64,000 nucleotides of DNA from Schlesneria sp. (GTDB lineage Bacteria; Planctomycetota; Planctomycetia; Planctomycetales; Planctomycetaceae): NCBI GenBank assembly GCA_028291515.1, contig JAQGHU010000057.1:62001-126000 (forward strand). Direction: 5' to 3'. Position numbers and translations under genes: made by a program. Below, piece after piece: positions 17,591-26,493 of the stretch. How positions within the stretch are numbered: position 1 is the stretch's first letter; each line of letters begins with the position of its first letter. A model generated the notes under the pieces. The model saw nothing but the letters and a program-made list of their open reading frames with translations. It was not told the DNA's origin and did no database searches.

Positions 17591-19663
17591 TCAACTATCC
17601 AGATGACGAAATTCGTTGAAGTTCAGATATTCCCAGTGACGGTAGATCGGAGACATTGTCACTAATTTTGCCTGAGGTCCGATCGCCACGACCCTGCCTT
17701 CGTTCAGAACGATCACTTGATCGCTGCGTCGAACTGTCGAGAGCCGGCCTGGCAGAAAAATGACTGTACGATCGCGGCAGATGCGGTCGTAGGCGTCGGA
17801 CAGCAGCGACTTCGTGTCCTCGTCCAGTGGGACTCGAGGTTCTTCGATGATCAATAACGCAGGGTTGCGGACCATGGCACGAGCAAGCGCCAATCGGAAA
17901 CGCTGTGACGTGTCCATCAAGTCGGACCGGTCGGGCAACACGCTTTCGTAACCATCGAACATTTTGACGATGAAGTTATGAGCGTGAGTCAATTTTGCTG
18001 CGTCAGTCGCCTGTTGCAGGGTGAATTCGGCCCCACCGCGGATATTGTCAAGTACGGTCCCCGGCAGCAGTTGCTCGTCTGCACCGACAAAGACGGCTTC
18101 TGCTCGCAATGACTCCAAAGTGGCCCAGGCGATGTCTTCGCCATCGAAAAGGATGCGTCCTTTCTGAGGTTCGATAAATCGAGGCAGCATCGAGACCAGC
18201 GCCGCACTCTCCAAGGAATCCAACGACACCAGCGAGTAGATGCGACCGGCCTCAAGCGCCAGATCCATATCATTCAGCAACAGGCGACCGGATGGTGACT
18301 TGTATGAGACGGAATCAAAGTGGAGCGTCTTCCCAAGCGGTTGCAGAAATCTCGCACCGACGGCTTGGCTGACAGAGGGGATCTGGTCCAGGTACTTGTG
18401 AATTCGTTCAGCGGAAGCATTCGCCGAGTGCAAGAAAGCGGCTCGAGACCGCAGCGCTTTGACTCCGGGCATCGCCAGTAGCCAAGCCGCAACGAACACA
18501 ATCCCCGCCGCAATCGAGAGTTCCTCTTGTCCGAGAAGAATATGCGTGGCCAAAATGAACAGCAGGAACGCAACAATTGCGGAGCAGGCTGCGATGTCTC
18601 GCGAACGAAGATGACGCGCCTGGTCAGCTGCCCGAAACTGTTTAGCGGCAAGTTCGTGAAACTTCACCAGATGCGCCGCGAAGCGATCATGATCGACTTG
18701 TTCGATCCCCAAGCCGCGGACCAGTCGGGCTGTTTGAAACCCATTCGCCTGACGAAGCAATTCCGCATCCGCACGATCTGTTGCCAACTGAAATTCCGCT
18801 TCAGCGCGACGTTCTTGAGCCTCCAGATAGTACCACGCCACACCCAGGAACAGCAGGAATTGCGCTGACACCATGGGTTGAATCGAAATCGCAAGAATTG
18901 CGAGGCAACAGAGCTCCAGCAAGAATCGGGCATCAATCTCGATCCACTTCGCTAAGCTGCGACGAACATTTTCGATTTCGACGCTGAAGATCTCTGAAGC
19001 CGTGACGAGTCCGCTTCCATCAAGGTCTTCGGGGCCCAACCGCAGTGCCTGGCGATGGACGTTGCGACGCGAAGCGGCGACGGTCTCTAAGGCGACCTGT
19101 TGTGCCTTGGCTCGCAATCGAGATAAGCAGCCTGCTCGTGCGGTCCAAAGCAGCGCTCCCACAGCGAGTAGAGTCATCGCGCCGAGGATGTTGGACTGTA
19201 AGACTTGGACATTTCGATAGAGCCAAGCGAGGCTTTCACCCCACCACATGTCGCGAGATCGCCAAACTGCTGGCAGAATGCCCTGTTCTTGAAAGCTGAA
19301 GTGAACTGTCGGCGGAGGACCGTCGACGGGAGCGACGTTTGCGGGCTTGCCCTGATCGCCCAACTCCGCCTGCTTTTCCGCGGACTCATCAGTTCTGGGC
19401 GGCTGCCCTAAATCCGTCAGCCGGTGAAAGCGAGCGACTTGGTCTTGAGGAAGGTCAATCGCCAAACGGCCTCGATCGGCCAGCATTCCCACAAACAAAC
19501 CGCCGTCGAACAGTAGTAACGTCAGTAATAACGCCGACAGCGCTGACCACAACCAGACGATCGAGCAGCGTCGGAACAAATCACGCGACGAGAAAATGTG
19601 ATCGAGCGCACTTGGAACAGTTTTCGCCACGATGTTGCCGATGCGAAAGAGGACAAGCGGCAT
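17591..19663 (-). CDS. ABC exporter-like protein with a degenerate, probably ATPase-dead nucleotide-binding domain
   Basis: A 690-residue half-exporter of the MsbA/type IV ABC layout: several membrane helices (first near 38-58, others between about 155 and 400) followed by a C-terminal nucleotide-binding domain. The domain aligns along its length with intact family members, but every catalytic motif is altered. The Walker A position reads VSLDSLESAALV instead of GxxGxGKST. The ABC signature reads LMDTSQRFRLALARA instead of LSGGQ. Walker B is LLIIEEP, and the H-loop His is Gly (LPGRLST). There is no frameshift, so this is a maintained pseudo-ATPase. It also has an unusual periplasmic loop after the first helix. 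It may work as a regulator or need a partner. Confidence 0.85.
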   Translation of the reverse strand: MPLVLFRIGNIVAKTVPSALDHIFSSRDLFRRCSIVWLWSALSALLLTLLLFDGGLFVGMLADRGRLAIDLPQDQVARFHRLTDLGQPPRTDESAEKQAELGDQGKPANVAPVDGPPPTVHFSFQEQGILPAVWRSRDMWWGESLAWLYRNVQVLQSNILGAMTLLAVGALLWTARAGCLSRLRAKAQQVALETVAASRRNVHRQALRLGPEDLDGSGLVTASEIFSVEIENVRRSLAKWIEIDARFLLELCCLAILAISIQPMVSAQFLLFLGVAWYYLEAQERRAEAEFQLATDRADAELLRQANGFQTARLVRGLGIEQVDHDRFAAHLVKFHELAAKQFRAADQARHLRSRDIAACSAIVAFLLFILATHILLGQEELSIAAGIVFVAAWLLAMPGVKALRSRAAFLHSANASAERIHKYLDQIPSVSQAVGARFLQPLGKTLHFDSVSYKSPSGRLLLNDMDLALEAGRIYSLVSLDSLESAALVSMLPRFIEPQKGRILFDGEDIAWATLESLRAEAVFVGADEQLLPGTVLDNIRGGAEFTLQQATDAAKLTHAHNFIVKMFDGYESVLPDRSDLMDTSQRFRLALARAMVRNPALLIIEEPRVPLDEDTKSLLSDAYDRICRDRTVIFLPGRLSTVRRSDQVIVLNEGRVVAIGPQAKLVTMSPIYRHWEYLNFNEFRHLDS

Positions 19664-19819
19664 CCGTGCGCGAATTGTTACAGTGTCCAGTCAGGCATCG
19701 ACCGTCGCGTCGCACGGGTTCAATTTCGACCCACGCGGCGTTGGGTTTTACCCAGCCGTAACACCCCACCTCAGCTAATGTAACGTGGAGAGCATGGGTT
19801 GTGGAGACTGGAGGTCTTT

Positions 19820-20776
19820 CTACGCCAGGTCGCGATCCTCAAATAAGATGAACGCCAGCAAAATCGTTGCACTGCAGTAACACACGCAATAAATCGCGGC
19901 GTTTCCGAGATAGACGGGCGGCACAACCGCCCCGGTCGCAACAGCGGCACTGATGTTGAAAGAGTCCAAGGTTGGCAGGACCGTCGCAATCACACGACCC
20001 ATAAACAACACAAATTCGATCCGACCGACACCGGCATTCACCAGAATACCCGCCAAATGCCCCACGACGAAGATCGCAAAGCAGGTTGTCAGATTCACCA
20101 CCATCGGCAGTCGTGTGGAAATGGCGACACTGATGGCAGAGAGCACTGCGATTTCCATGAACAGCAGAACTAAGCCAGGAATCACCTGAATCACTTCAGC
20201 CATCACGATTGCTGCCGGCGGAATGTCCTTACTTCCTTCTTTGGCGTCATAGCCGACTCGGAAGTACACGCAGCTCAAAAACACGATGACGATGGGCAGC
20301 ATGAACCACAGGACTGCCTGCAGAATCCCGATGTATTTCCCAAGGATAAACTGACGGCGGTTGATCGGCTTTGACAGCAGCGTCATTGCCGTCTTGCCTT
20401 CGATTTCTTCGGCGATGCTGGTACTGGCGGTCCAGACGGCGATGAGCAGGCCTGAGATCAAAATCGTGGCCAGGCTACAGTCCTTCAACATCTTCACGTC
20501 GTCGCCCAGCGAATAGAACGGCAGCACGGTGTTCATGAGCAGTATCAGAATGGCGACAGCCATGCTTAAAAGAAACACAGGCTGACGCACAGCTTCTTTC
20601 GTCGTGGCTCGCGCGACAATTCCTGCTTTGGTGGTGTAGGTGAACAGCACCAACCCGACCAACATGCACAACCCGACCAAATTCGTGATCAGCCATTCGG
20701 TGGGGGTACCGGCGGCTGCGATAATTTCATCATCAGCGGCCAATACCAACGGAACCCAGAACTGCATCGAAGGCAT
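19820..20776 (-). CDS. ABC-2 type transporter permease
   Basis: A 318-residue integral membrane protein with about six hydrophobic segments. The [29 protein letters not shown] block is the signature of ABC-2 (NosY/CcmB-like) permeases. No cognate ATPase is next to it; the downstream exporter-like protein has a dead nucleotide-binding domain. GAGG before the ATG at 20776 fixes the start over an upstream TTG and a later ATG. The gene precedes the exporter gene on the same strand by 156 bases. Confidence 0.87.
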   Translation of the reverse strand: MPSMQFWVPLVLAADDEIIAAAGTPTEWLITNLVGLCMLVGLVLFTYTTKAGIVARATTKEAVRQPVFLLSMAVAILILLMNTVLPFYSLGDDVKMLKDCSLATILISGLLIAVWTASTSIAEEIEGKTAMTLLSKPINRRQFILGKYIGILQAVLWFMLPIVIVFLSCVYFRVGYDAKEGSKDIPPAAIVMAEVIQVIPGLVLLFMEIAVLSAISVAISTRLPMVVNLTTCFAIFVVGHLAGILVNAGVGRIEFVLFMGRVIATVLPTLDSFNISAAVATGAVVPPVYLGNAAIYCVCYCSATILLAFILFEDRDLA

Positions 20777-21008
20777 TCGAAACCTCAAAATAGAAACGGC
20801 CCAAGGCCAACGGCGGTGCTCAATTTCGCCCTGCCTACGCTCGCGACCGCGAATCTGTTGGACAGCGGTTGCGCTTTCGGGCAGAGAACTTTAACGCGGT
20901 GAGCGACGGAAAAAAACTGAAGGCCCCGATCACCGCGTTGACAGCGTCATCAATTCACCGCGACAGTTTGTTGATTCGCAGCAAACTATTTTGTGGTAAA
21001 TACTTGTG

Positions 21009-23795
21009 CTATTTATCTGCTGTCGTCGCTGCGATCGCCTCAACACGCAAGGCGATCGGGCGCGAGGCTTGGTTCCCTTGTGATTGGGCCATCACGTGAA
21101 TCAGCCGGGACGTAGGTTCGACCCATGGGCGGGCGATTAAATGGATTTGACGCTCCGTCTCCTTAGTTCGGACGAGGACTCCGGAAAGGCCAATATTGTC
21201 CACAATCACCCCGTGCGGCAGGTTGTCGATATCGAACTTGATGTCGCCGTCAAACCCATTTCGCTCGACAATAATCTTGGCCGTGATCGTCATTCCCGGC
21301 GCGATGATCAGTTCGCCCTCGGCACCGACAAATTGAGGATTGTCTGGCACCAATGTCACGATGAATTGCGGTCCTTTTTCCAGCTTAATTTCACCCAGAG
21401 ATCCGATTGTTTTTGTGACGAGTTCACCGCCGATCCTGCCGGTTGCCACCACCGTGACTCGTTCCCAGTCTTCTTTCTTCGGCTCGGGCGCATTCGAATT
21501 TGCAGAGAGAACGCTGTTCGTTTCGAGGTGCCCAGCAGGAATAACGATCGGAGATGATGCCGTGAAGCCTTCGGGCAAACCGCTGAGATCAAGGCGGACA
21601 TCTCCGTCGAATCGGTCGATGCGGTTTAGGGTGAATTTTAGTCGTTGCCCGCTACCGGCTGGAATCTTTGGGTTCATCGTATTGATCGTGACCTCAAAGT
21701 CGGGCCGGGGTGATCTCACGGTCAAGGTGTAGTGATGTTTGTCGCCGCCGAAACCACGAACATCCGTCACTTTGATCAAGTAGGTTCCATCGGCGGGAGC
21801 AACGAATGTCAGACGGGAATCTTTGTCGAGACTTCGATCCGCATCGTCGTCATTCGAGTAGTTCAGTGAAAAGACGGGCAAACCATTTTCAACGATTTTC
21901 GATTCTGCGGGATAAGCTTCGACGATGTAGCAGGGTTCATCTTTGGCATGCGCAGTCGCACTCGTGTCGAAGTAATTCCGGCGTTTCCCTTTGATAGTAT
22001 ACAGCTGAAAACCGGAATCTGGCCCCTGCGGTGCGCGATACGTCTGACAGATCTCTCCATTCATGTAGAGATATTGGTTGAGGTCCATTTCCTCCCAATA
22101 CTCGAGCCGGACATCGGGAGATGACGAATCGATCGGGCGGAAGTTAATCCACGAATCGCGAACGGCCTGCAGAAGTGCGTGTCGCACCGGACGACCATCC
22201 GCGTGAAGCACTTCAATCTTAGTGTCCGCCAAAGAGCCGCTGCGCGCTGCATTGGTCTCGACGATCCAATGTTGCCCCGCTTTGGCTTCGATGCGGTAGA
22301 GATCCGTGTCGGAGGCATCGTTCAGCGATTGGAATTTGCCAGCCGCTTGACCGGGAACCGACATCGCGGTTGCATTCGACGGCTCATCATTGGGTTCCAC
22401 TTCGGCAATTGACACGATCGATTGGTTGGCCTGCTCAATGGGCGCGGGGGCGGAGTCGATCAGGCGAGTGAGTGTCGTCTCCGCGTCCGCCAGGCCCGGC
22501 TGAATTGGATACGTTGTGACCTCGCCATTCATCCGACCCACAAGCAGCTTTCGATTGTCATGCGTGAAGGCCAACGCTGCGGGCCAATCCAGTTGACGGG
22601 GCAACACGGCAACCTGTGTGAACGTCTTTGTTTCCCACAACTTGACCAGTCGGTCCTCCGATGAAGTTGCCAGCAATCGGCCATCTGGAGAAAACGTAAC
22701 CTTCAGGATCGGGCCCTCGTGAGCAAACCGGGCATACAGGATCGGATTGGTTCCTTCCTGACCTGTGTCGCTCACCTGCCAGATCCGCAGCCGACAGTCG
22801 ACGCCGCCAGCAACCGCAAGCTGGCTATTGGGACTGAAAGCAACTGTGTACTGATCTTTCGCCGGCTGCGAAAACGTGTCCAATCGTTGTCCGGTGGTGA
22901 CATCCCACAGCTTCACCGTCCGATCACCGCTCGCTGTCGCCAGCAATTTGCTGTTGGATGAGAACGAGACACCGTAAACAGCATCGTTATGGCCAACGAG
23001 CGTGTGCAACGCCTTCGCGGTGGCGATTTCCCAGATTTGGACATCACGATCGTAGCTGGCGGTCGCGATCAATTTCGAGTCCGGAGAAATTCGCGAAGCG
23101 TAAGTGGCATCCCGATGACTGCGAAAGACCGGTCCGCGAGTCCAATCTGAAGTTTTCCACAATGTGGTCTCGCCCGAGAGTCCCGTTTCGCCGGCGGCAA
23201 CGCTCAGCCAGTCACTGTCCAGCGAGAAACTGATATCGTTGATCTGTCCCGTGTGACCGGTTAGCGATTGGATCACGGTGTCGTTCGCAGTATCGACAAT
23301 TTCGATCACATGAGGCTTGGATCGAGCGATCCAGCGCCCGTTAGGGGCCACCGCAAGTGACGTGATTGGCTCGCGGGCCCTCGCCTGCAATTGGATCTTA
23401 GGCGTGGCGAGACCCATCGCGGCCAACCCGCCTGCTGGTGCTTTTGCGCCGGCATCGATCCAGGCCTTGATGATCGCCAGTTCGTCTGGCTTTGGAGCCG
23501 TCTGAACCTTCGGCGGCATTTTCGGATCATCGAGTCCGCCGACGAGTCTCCACAGCCGGCTCTTGTCGCTGTCTCCCGCGACAACGGCAGGGCCCGTTTC
23601 TCCACCCTTCATCGTGTGTGAGAAATTCTCGAGAACCAGGCCGCCTTCAATCTCGGTAGCGTTATGGCAGCCGTTGCAGTACTTGCGAAAAATGGGCAAG
23701 ACATGGGTGTTGAAGTCCGGGACTTCGGCGCTGCTCACTGAAGAACCCGTGGCCACGACAACCAATATCAGCAACGCGATCGAGCGGCGATCCAT
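21009..23795 (-). CDS. Planctomycete-type cytochrome c / WD40 / PPC-domain secreted protein
   Basis: A 928-residue exported protein. After a signal peptide (about 6-23) comes a cytochrome c domain with CNGCH at 40-44 and a distal methionine region (DPKMPP), as in Planctomycete cytochrome C domains. About six WD40 repeats form a beta-propeller next (for example LIATASYDRDVQIWE, LLATASGDRTVKLWD, LLATSSEDRLVKLWE). The C-terminal third has pre-peptidase C-terminal-like beta domains (DTDLYRIEAKAGQHW, SRLTFVAPADGTYLIKV). It is likely periplasmic or cell-surface and may couple electron transfer to protein binding. AAGGG precedes the ATG at 23795. It lies 23 bases after the DUF695 gene and is probably its operon partner. 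Confidence 0.9.
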   Translation of the reverse strand: MDRRSIALLILVVVATGSSVSSAEVPDFNTHVLPIFRKYCNGCHNATEIEGGLVLENFSHTMKGGETGPAVVAGDSDKSRLWRLVGGLDDPKMPPKVQTAPKPDELAIIKAWIDAGAKAPAGGLAAMGLATPKIQLQARAREPITSLAVAPNGRWIARSKPHVIEIVDTANDTVIQSLTGHTGQINDISFSLDSDWLSVAAGETGLSGETTLWKTSDWTRGPVFRSHRDATYASRISPDSKLIATASYDRDVQIWEIATAKALHTLVGHNDAVYGVSFSSNSKLLATASGDRTVKLWDVTTGQRLDTFSQPAKDQYTVAFSPNSQLAVAGGVDCRLRIWQVSDTGQEGTNPILYARFAHEGPILKVTFSPDGRLLATSSEDRLVKLWETKTFTQVAVLPRQLDWPAALAFTHDNRKLLVGRMNGEVTTYPIQPGLADAETTLTRLIDSAPAPIEQANQSIVSIAEVEPNDEPSNATAMSVPGQAAGKFQSLNDASDTDLYRIEAKAGQHWIVETNAARSGSLADTKIEVLHADGRPVRHALLQAVRDSWINFRPIDSSSPDVRLEYWEEMDLNQYLYMNGEICQTYRAPQGPDSGFQLYTIKGKRRNYFDTSATAHAKDEPCYIVEAYPAESKIVENGLPVFSLNYSNDDDADRSLDKDSRLTFVAPADGTYLIKVTDVRGFGGDKHHYTLTVRSPRPDFEVTINTMNPKIPAGSGQRLKFTLNRIDRFDGDVRLDLSGLPEGFTASSPIVIPAGHLETNSVLSANSNAPEPKKEDWERVTVVATGRIGGELVTKTIGSLGEIKLEKGPQFIVTLVPDNPQFVGAEGELIIAPGMTITAKIIVERNGFDGDIKFDIDNLPHGVIVDNIGLSGVLVRTKETERQIHLIARPWVEPTSRLIHVMAQSQGNQASRPIALRVEAIAATTADK

Positions 23796-23818
23796 GAATT
23801 GCCCTTCATGAAATGGCA

Positions 23819-24577
23819 CTATTCGGTAACGACTTGCGATCCCCAACCCTCGTACTCGCCGCCGTGTTCCTGAGCCAGATCGAACAGCTCGATCGTGATA
23901 TCCTCGATCGTGTCCCAATCCACCGGGCTGACACGCTGCAAACTCGCTCCGTAGGGCATCTCACATTCCGGGTCATCATCGAAATCTTCGTCGATGACGA
24001 TGTAGTTACCAGTAGCCGATACGGCGGCCACAAATTCCGATCGATTGGCAGGGGTCGGGAAATTCGCAAAGTGGTCAACGGGGCGCGGCTTCGTCAGTAC
24101 GTCGCCAGATTCGGTCAAGTGATCGATCACTTGTCGATTGAAGATCTGCTGTTGATCTTCGGCACCGGGATACAGCACATTTTGATACTGTCCCCACTCC
24201 TCGTCATCTTCAGCACCTGTTTCGAAGGTGTACTCTTCGAACTGCTCCATGGCTTCCGTAATCGTGTCTTCGAATCCTTCTTCTGTCTTGGAATAGAAAT
24301 AGAATTCGCGGCGTCCGCAGGTGGTGATTCGTCCCACCAATATCGCATTCGAAGTCAGTTCAACGGCGTCGATGAAAGTGTCTTCGATCTTGGTCAGTAC
24401 ATCCTCTTCTTCTTCGCTCGCGAAACCATTCTCGTCAGGAGTGCGCATCTGCAACGACATCCACAGCAATTTGGGCCGTTCTGAATCGGGAATCGTCTCG
24501 GCGATACCTAGGTCAACAAGCACTGCTGCGGGTTCTTCGTCGAATTGCGAGAAGTACATTTCCCATTTGTCTGACAT
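23819..24577 (-). CDS. DUF695 / RraB-like fusion protein
   Basis: A 252-residue acidic, soluble protein. The first 130 residues (MSDKWEMYFSQFDEEPAAV onward, ending in RREFYFYSK) match the DUF695 pattern. The last 90 residues (NRSEFVAAVSATGNYI to GGEYEGWGSQV) match the fold of RraB, the inhibitor of RNase E. Whether it regulates an RNase is inference. The ATG at 24577 is chosen because upstream sequence is not protein-like. It is the first gene of a two-gene run with the cytochrome/WD40 gene. Confidence 0.82.
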   Translation of the reverse strand: MSDKWEMYFSQFDEEPAAVLVDLGIAETIPDSERPKLLWMSLQMRTPDENGFASEEEEDVLTKIEDTFIDAVELTSNAILVGRITTCGRREFYFYSKTEEGFEDTITEAMEQFEEYTFETGAEDDEEWGQYQNVLYPGAEDQQQIFNRQVIDHLTESGDVLTKPRPVDHFANFPTPANRSEFVAAVSATGNYIVIDEDFDDDPECEMPYGASLQRVSPVDWDTIEDITIELFDLAQEHGGEYEGWGSQVVTE

Positions 24578-24908
24578 CACAAAAGCTTTCAAAGGCGCGT
24601 AAAAAAGTTTGGCCGATCGAGGGTTTCGTTGCCCGTCCCCATTTATACCGCCATCCACACGCGACAGCGAGCGGCCAGACTGCTCCAAGTGAACGGAGTG
24701 ATGACGCGCTCTCGAAAAGTTGTTGAAAATTCTTCCCGATGCATCAGGGTTTAGTCGGGGCGAAACGGGATATCATTGCACGCACGCTGCGCGGCGAGGT
24801 AGAATCGAGTTGAGTACTCACCGAACCAACGCTGTTCGATGAAAGTCTTTTATCTTGCAATTCGCAGTTCGCCAATTTCTGGCATATTCTTTACGAAGGA
24901 ATCTCACC
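24578..24908 (+). other. Divergent intergenic region
   Basis: About 330 bases between the divergent DUF695 and lipoprotein genes. It should hold both promoters. No gene, repeat or strong hairpin was seen. Confidence 0.5.
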
Positions 24909-25325
24909 TTGCAGTCGCTGCGCTCCGGTGCCCTGTTTTTCTGTTTCGTGGTTGCCGTCTATGGCTGCGGAAAGTCTGACTCGAACAGCAAAACGCTAAC
25001 GGGATCCGTAACGTTAGGGGGTAAACCGGTGGAGAAAGGCAGCATCAACTTTATCCCCAAGGATGGAAAGACCGTCACAGTAGGGTCCAAAATCGTTAAT
25101 GGACAGTATAGTGCCTCGATCCCCTTTGGTGATAAGCGAGTGGAGATCCGAGCCCCAAAAGTCACGGGGCAGCGCTCGGCGTACGAAGGCGATCCCAACA
25201 GCCCCAAAATCGATATCGTGACGGAATTAATTCCGGGCCGCTATAACAGTCAAAGTGAACTGTCGTTCACGGTCGATGCAAAATCGGATAAGGGTGATTT
25301 TGCATTAGAGCTTCCGAAGGAATGA
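24909..25325 (+). CDS. Small lipoprotein with transthyretin-like domain
   Basis: A 138-residue lipoprotein. A hydrophobic signal ends in the lipobox VAVYGC, so the mature protein should be lipid-anchored. The body, LTGSVTLGGKPVEKGSINFIP and following strands, matches the carboxypeptidase-regulatory/transthyretin-like beta-sandwich common in planctomycete lipoproteins. The start is a TTG at 24909 with AAGGA at about 24896-24900; an in-frame TTG at 24855 is a less likely alternative. Its partner is unknown. Confidence 0.78.
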   Translation: MQSLRSGALFFCFVVAVYGCGKSDSNSKTLTGSVTLGGKPVEKGSINFIPKDGKTVTVGSKIVNGQYSASIPFGDKRVEIRAPKVTGQRSAYEGDPNSPKIDIVTELIPGRYNSQSELSFTVDAKSDKGDFALELPKE

Positions 25326-26026
25326 GGCACGACCGAAGGTGTCATTGATGCCTTGTCATCATTTGGCTTCAGAGTCCTGGTGGCAAAGACTGAAACGGTC
25401 GTCGAATCCCAACTTAATCACTTTGGACGATGCCGGAAGAGTTCACAGATATCATGCGAACGCTCGTCGCGTATGCACTTGCGACGGAGGACTGTGAAAG
25501 CGCCAGCATCATTGCTTGGATTGCCATGTGAGCGGAACTTCGCGCGCGTGCAGCCATACTTTGCTGAATGGTAAAACGTCGCAGTTGAACATCGCGACTG
25601 CTCATTCGTGCGCTGCGGAGACTTTCGCTCGAGGTGACACCCGCGAGCCACCTATTGTCATTCTGCCGTTATTTCTTCGGGAAATAATGTGTCCGGAATA
25701 ACTGAATTCCCGGTCATCTTCATTCTCAAGCGAATTCTGTTGATCGATTTAGAATCCGACGCTGATCGGAATTGCGTCTGATTTTGATGCGATGAGGGCA
25801 ACGAAACACTGCGCAGGAAGACGGTCTTCGACCGATTTGCGCCGATTGGTCACCAAAGCAGAACCAAGCAATTGCTGCGAGCAGTGACTTGCGAGTCAGT
25901 AAGCAGAAGCGCCGGCATCAGTTGGATCAGCACGATTGACATCGTGCATTGGCCACCCTACCTTGCGTATGGCTATAGGTTTCTGGCCACCTCAATTCGG
26001 TGTTCGCAGGAAACAATTCGACCCCG
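25326..26026 (+). other. Long intergenic region, nothing recognised
   Basis: About 700 bases between the lipoprotein gene and the BlaI-type repressor. Frames of 60-80 codons cross it on both strands, but none has a convincing start, coding character or family match. No tRNA, strong terminator or repeat was seen. The repressor's promoter and its own operator should lie near the right end. Confidence 0.5.
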
Positions 26027-26428
26027 ATGGCACGCACGCCCCAAGACATTACCGATGCAGAACTGGCTGTCCTGAACCTGCTGTGGACGCGCGGACGCAG
26101 TACGGTTCGCGAGTTGACTGACGTTCTGTATCCGAATGGTACCGGGGCTCACTATGCCACGGTGCAGAAGTTGCTTGAACGGCTTGAGATCAAGAAGTTT
26201 GTCAAACGCGACCGCAAGCCCTGGCCGCATCAGTTCGAATCTCGAATTGATCGCGAAGAACTGATCGGGCGGCGACTTCAGACAACCGCAGATAAGCTCT
26301 GCGGAGGTTCTCTGGTTCCGCTGATGACACACCTCGTGAAAGCTCAACTGACGCCGGAAGATCGTCGATCGTTGCGAGGTTTACTAGACGAGCTCGACAC
26401 TGGCTTGTCGTTGACTAGTGTCGAGTAG
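26027..26428 (+). CDS. BlaI/MecI-type transcriptional repressor
   Basis: A 133-residue winged-helix regulator. The N-terminal ITDAELAVLNLLWTRGRSTVREL and the recognition region GAHYATVQKLLERLEIKKFV are typical of BlaI/MecI/CopY repressors, which bind dyads as dimers. The C-terminal LVPLMTHLVKAQLTPEDRRSLRGLL matches the dimerisation helix pair. The usual neighbour, an M56 (BlaR1) membrane sensor protease, is absent on both sides, so the inducing signal is unclear. The frame opens with a GTG at 26000, but the ATG at 26027 fits the family. Confidence 0.88.
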   Translation: MARTPQDITDAELAVLNLLWTRGRSTVRELTDVLYPNGTGAHYATVQKLLERLEIKKFVKRDRKPWPHQFESRIDREELIGRRLQTTADKLCGGSLVPLMTHLVKAQLTPEDRRSLRGLLDELDTGLSLTSVE

Positions 26429-26493
26429 CTTGCGCACGGACCGTTCTTTCTTCATGGACCGGACGTTCTCGCTTTCTCGAAGTTGACTGGTCG

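Noticed and set aside
16983-17606. 207-codon plus-strand frame
   Set aside because: It is antisense to the ROK kinase gene and Arg/Ser-rich, as expected of a shadow frame.
23813-24484. 223-codon plus-strand frame
   Set aside because: It is antisense to the DUF695-RraB gene, which has clear family motifs.
25353-25700. Short frames on both strands after the lipoprotein gene
   Set aside because: No ribosome-binding site, no protein-like pattern, and they overlap each other.
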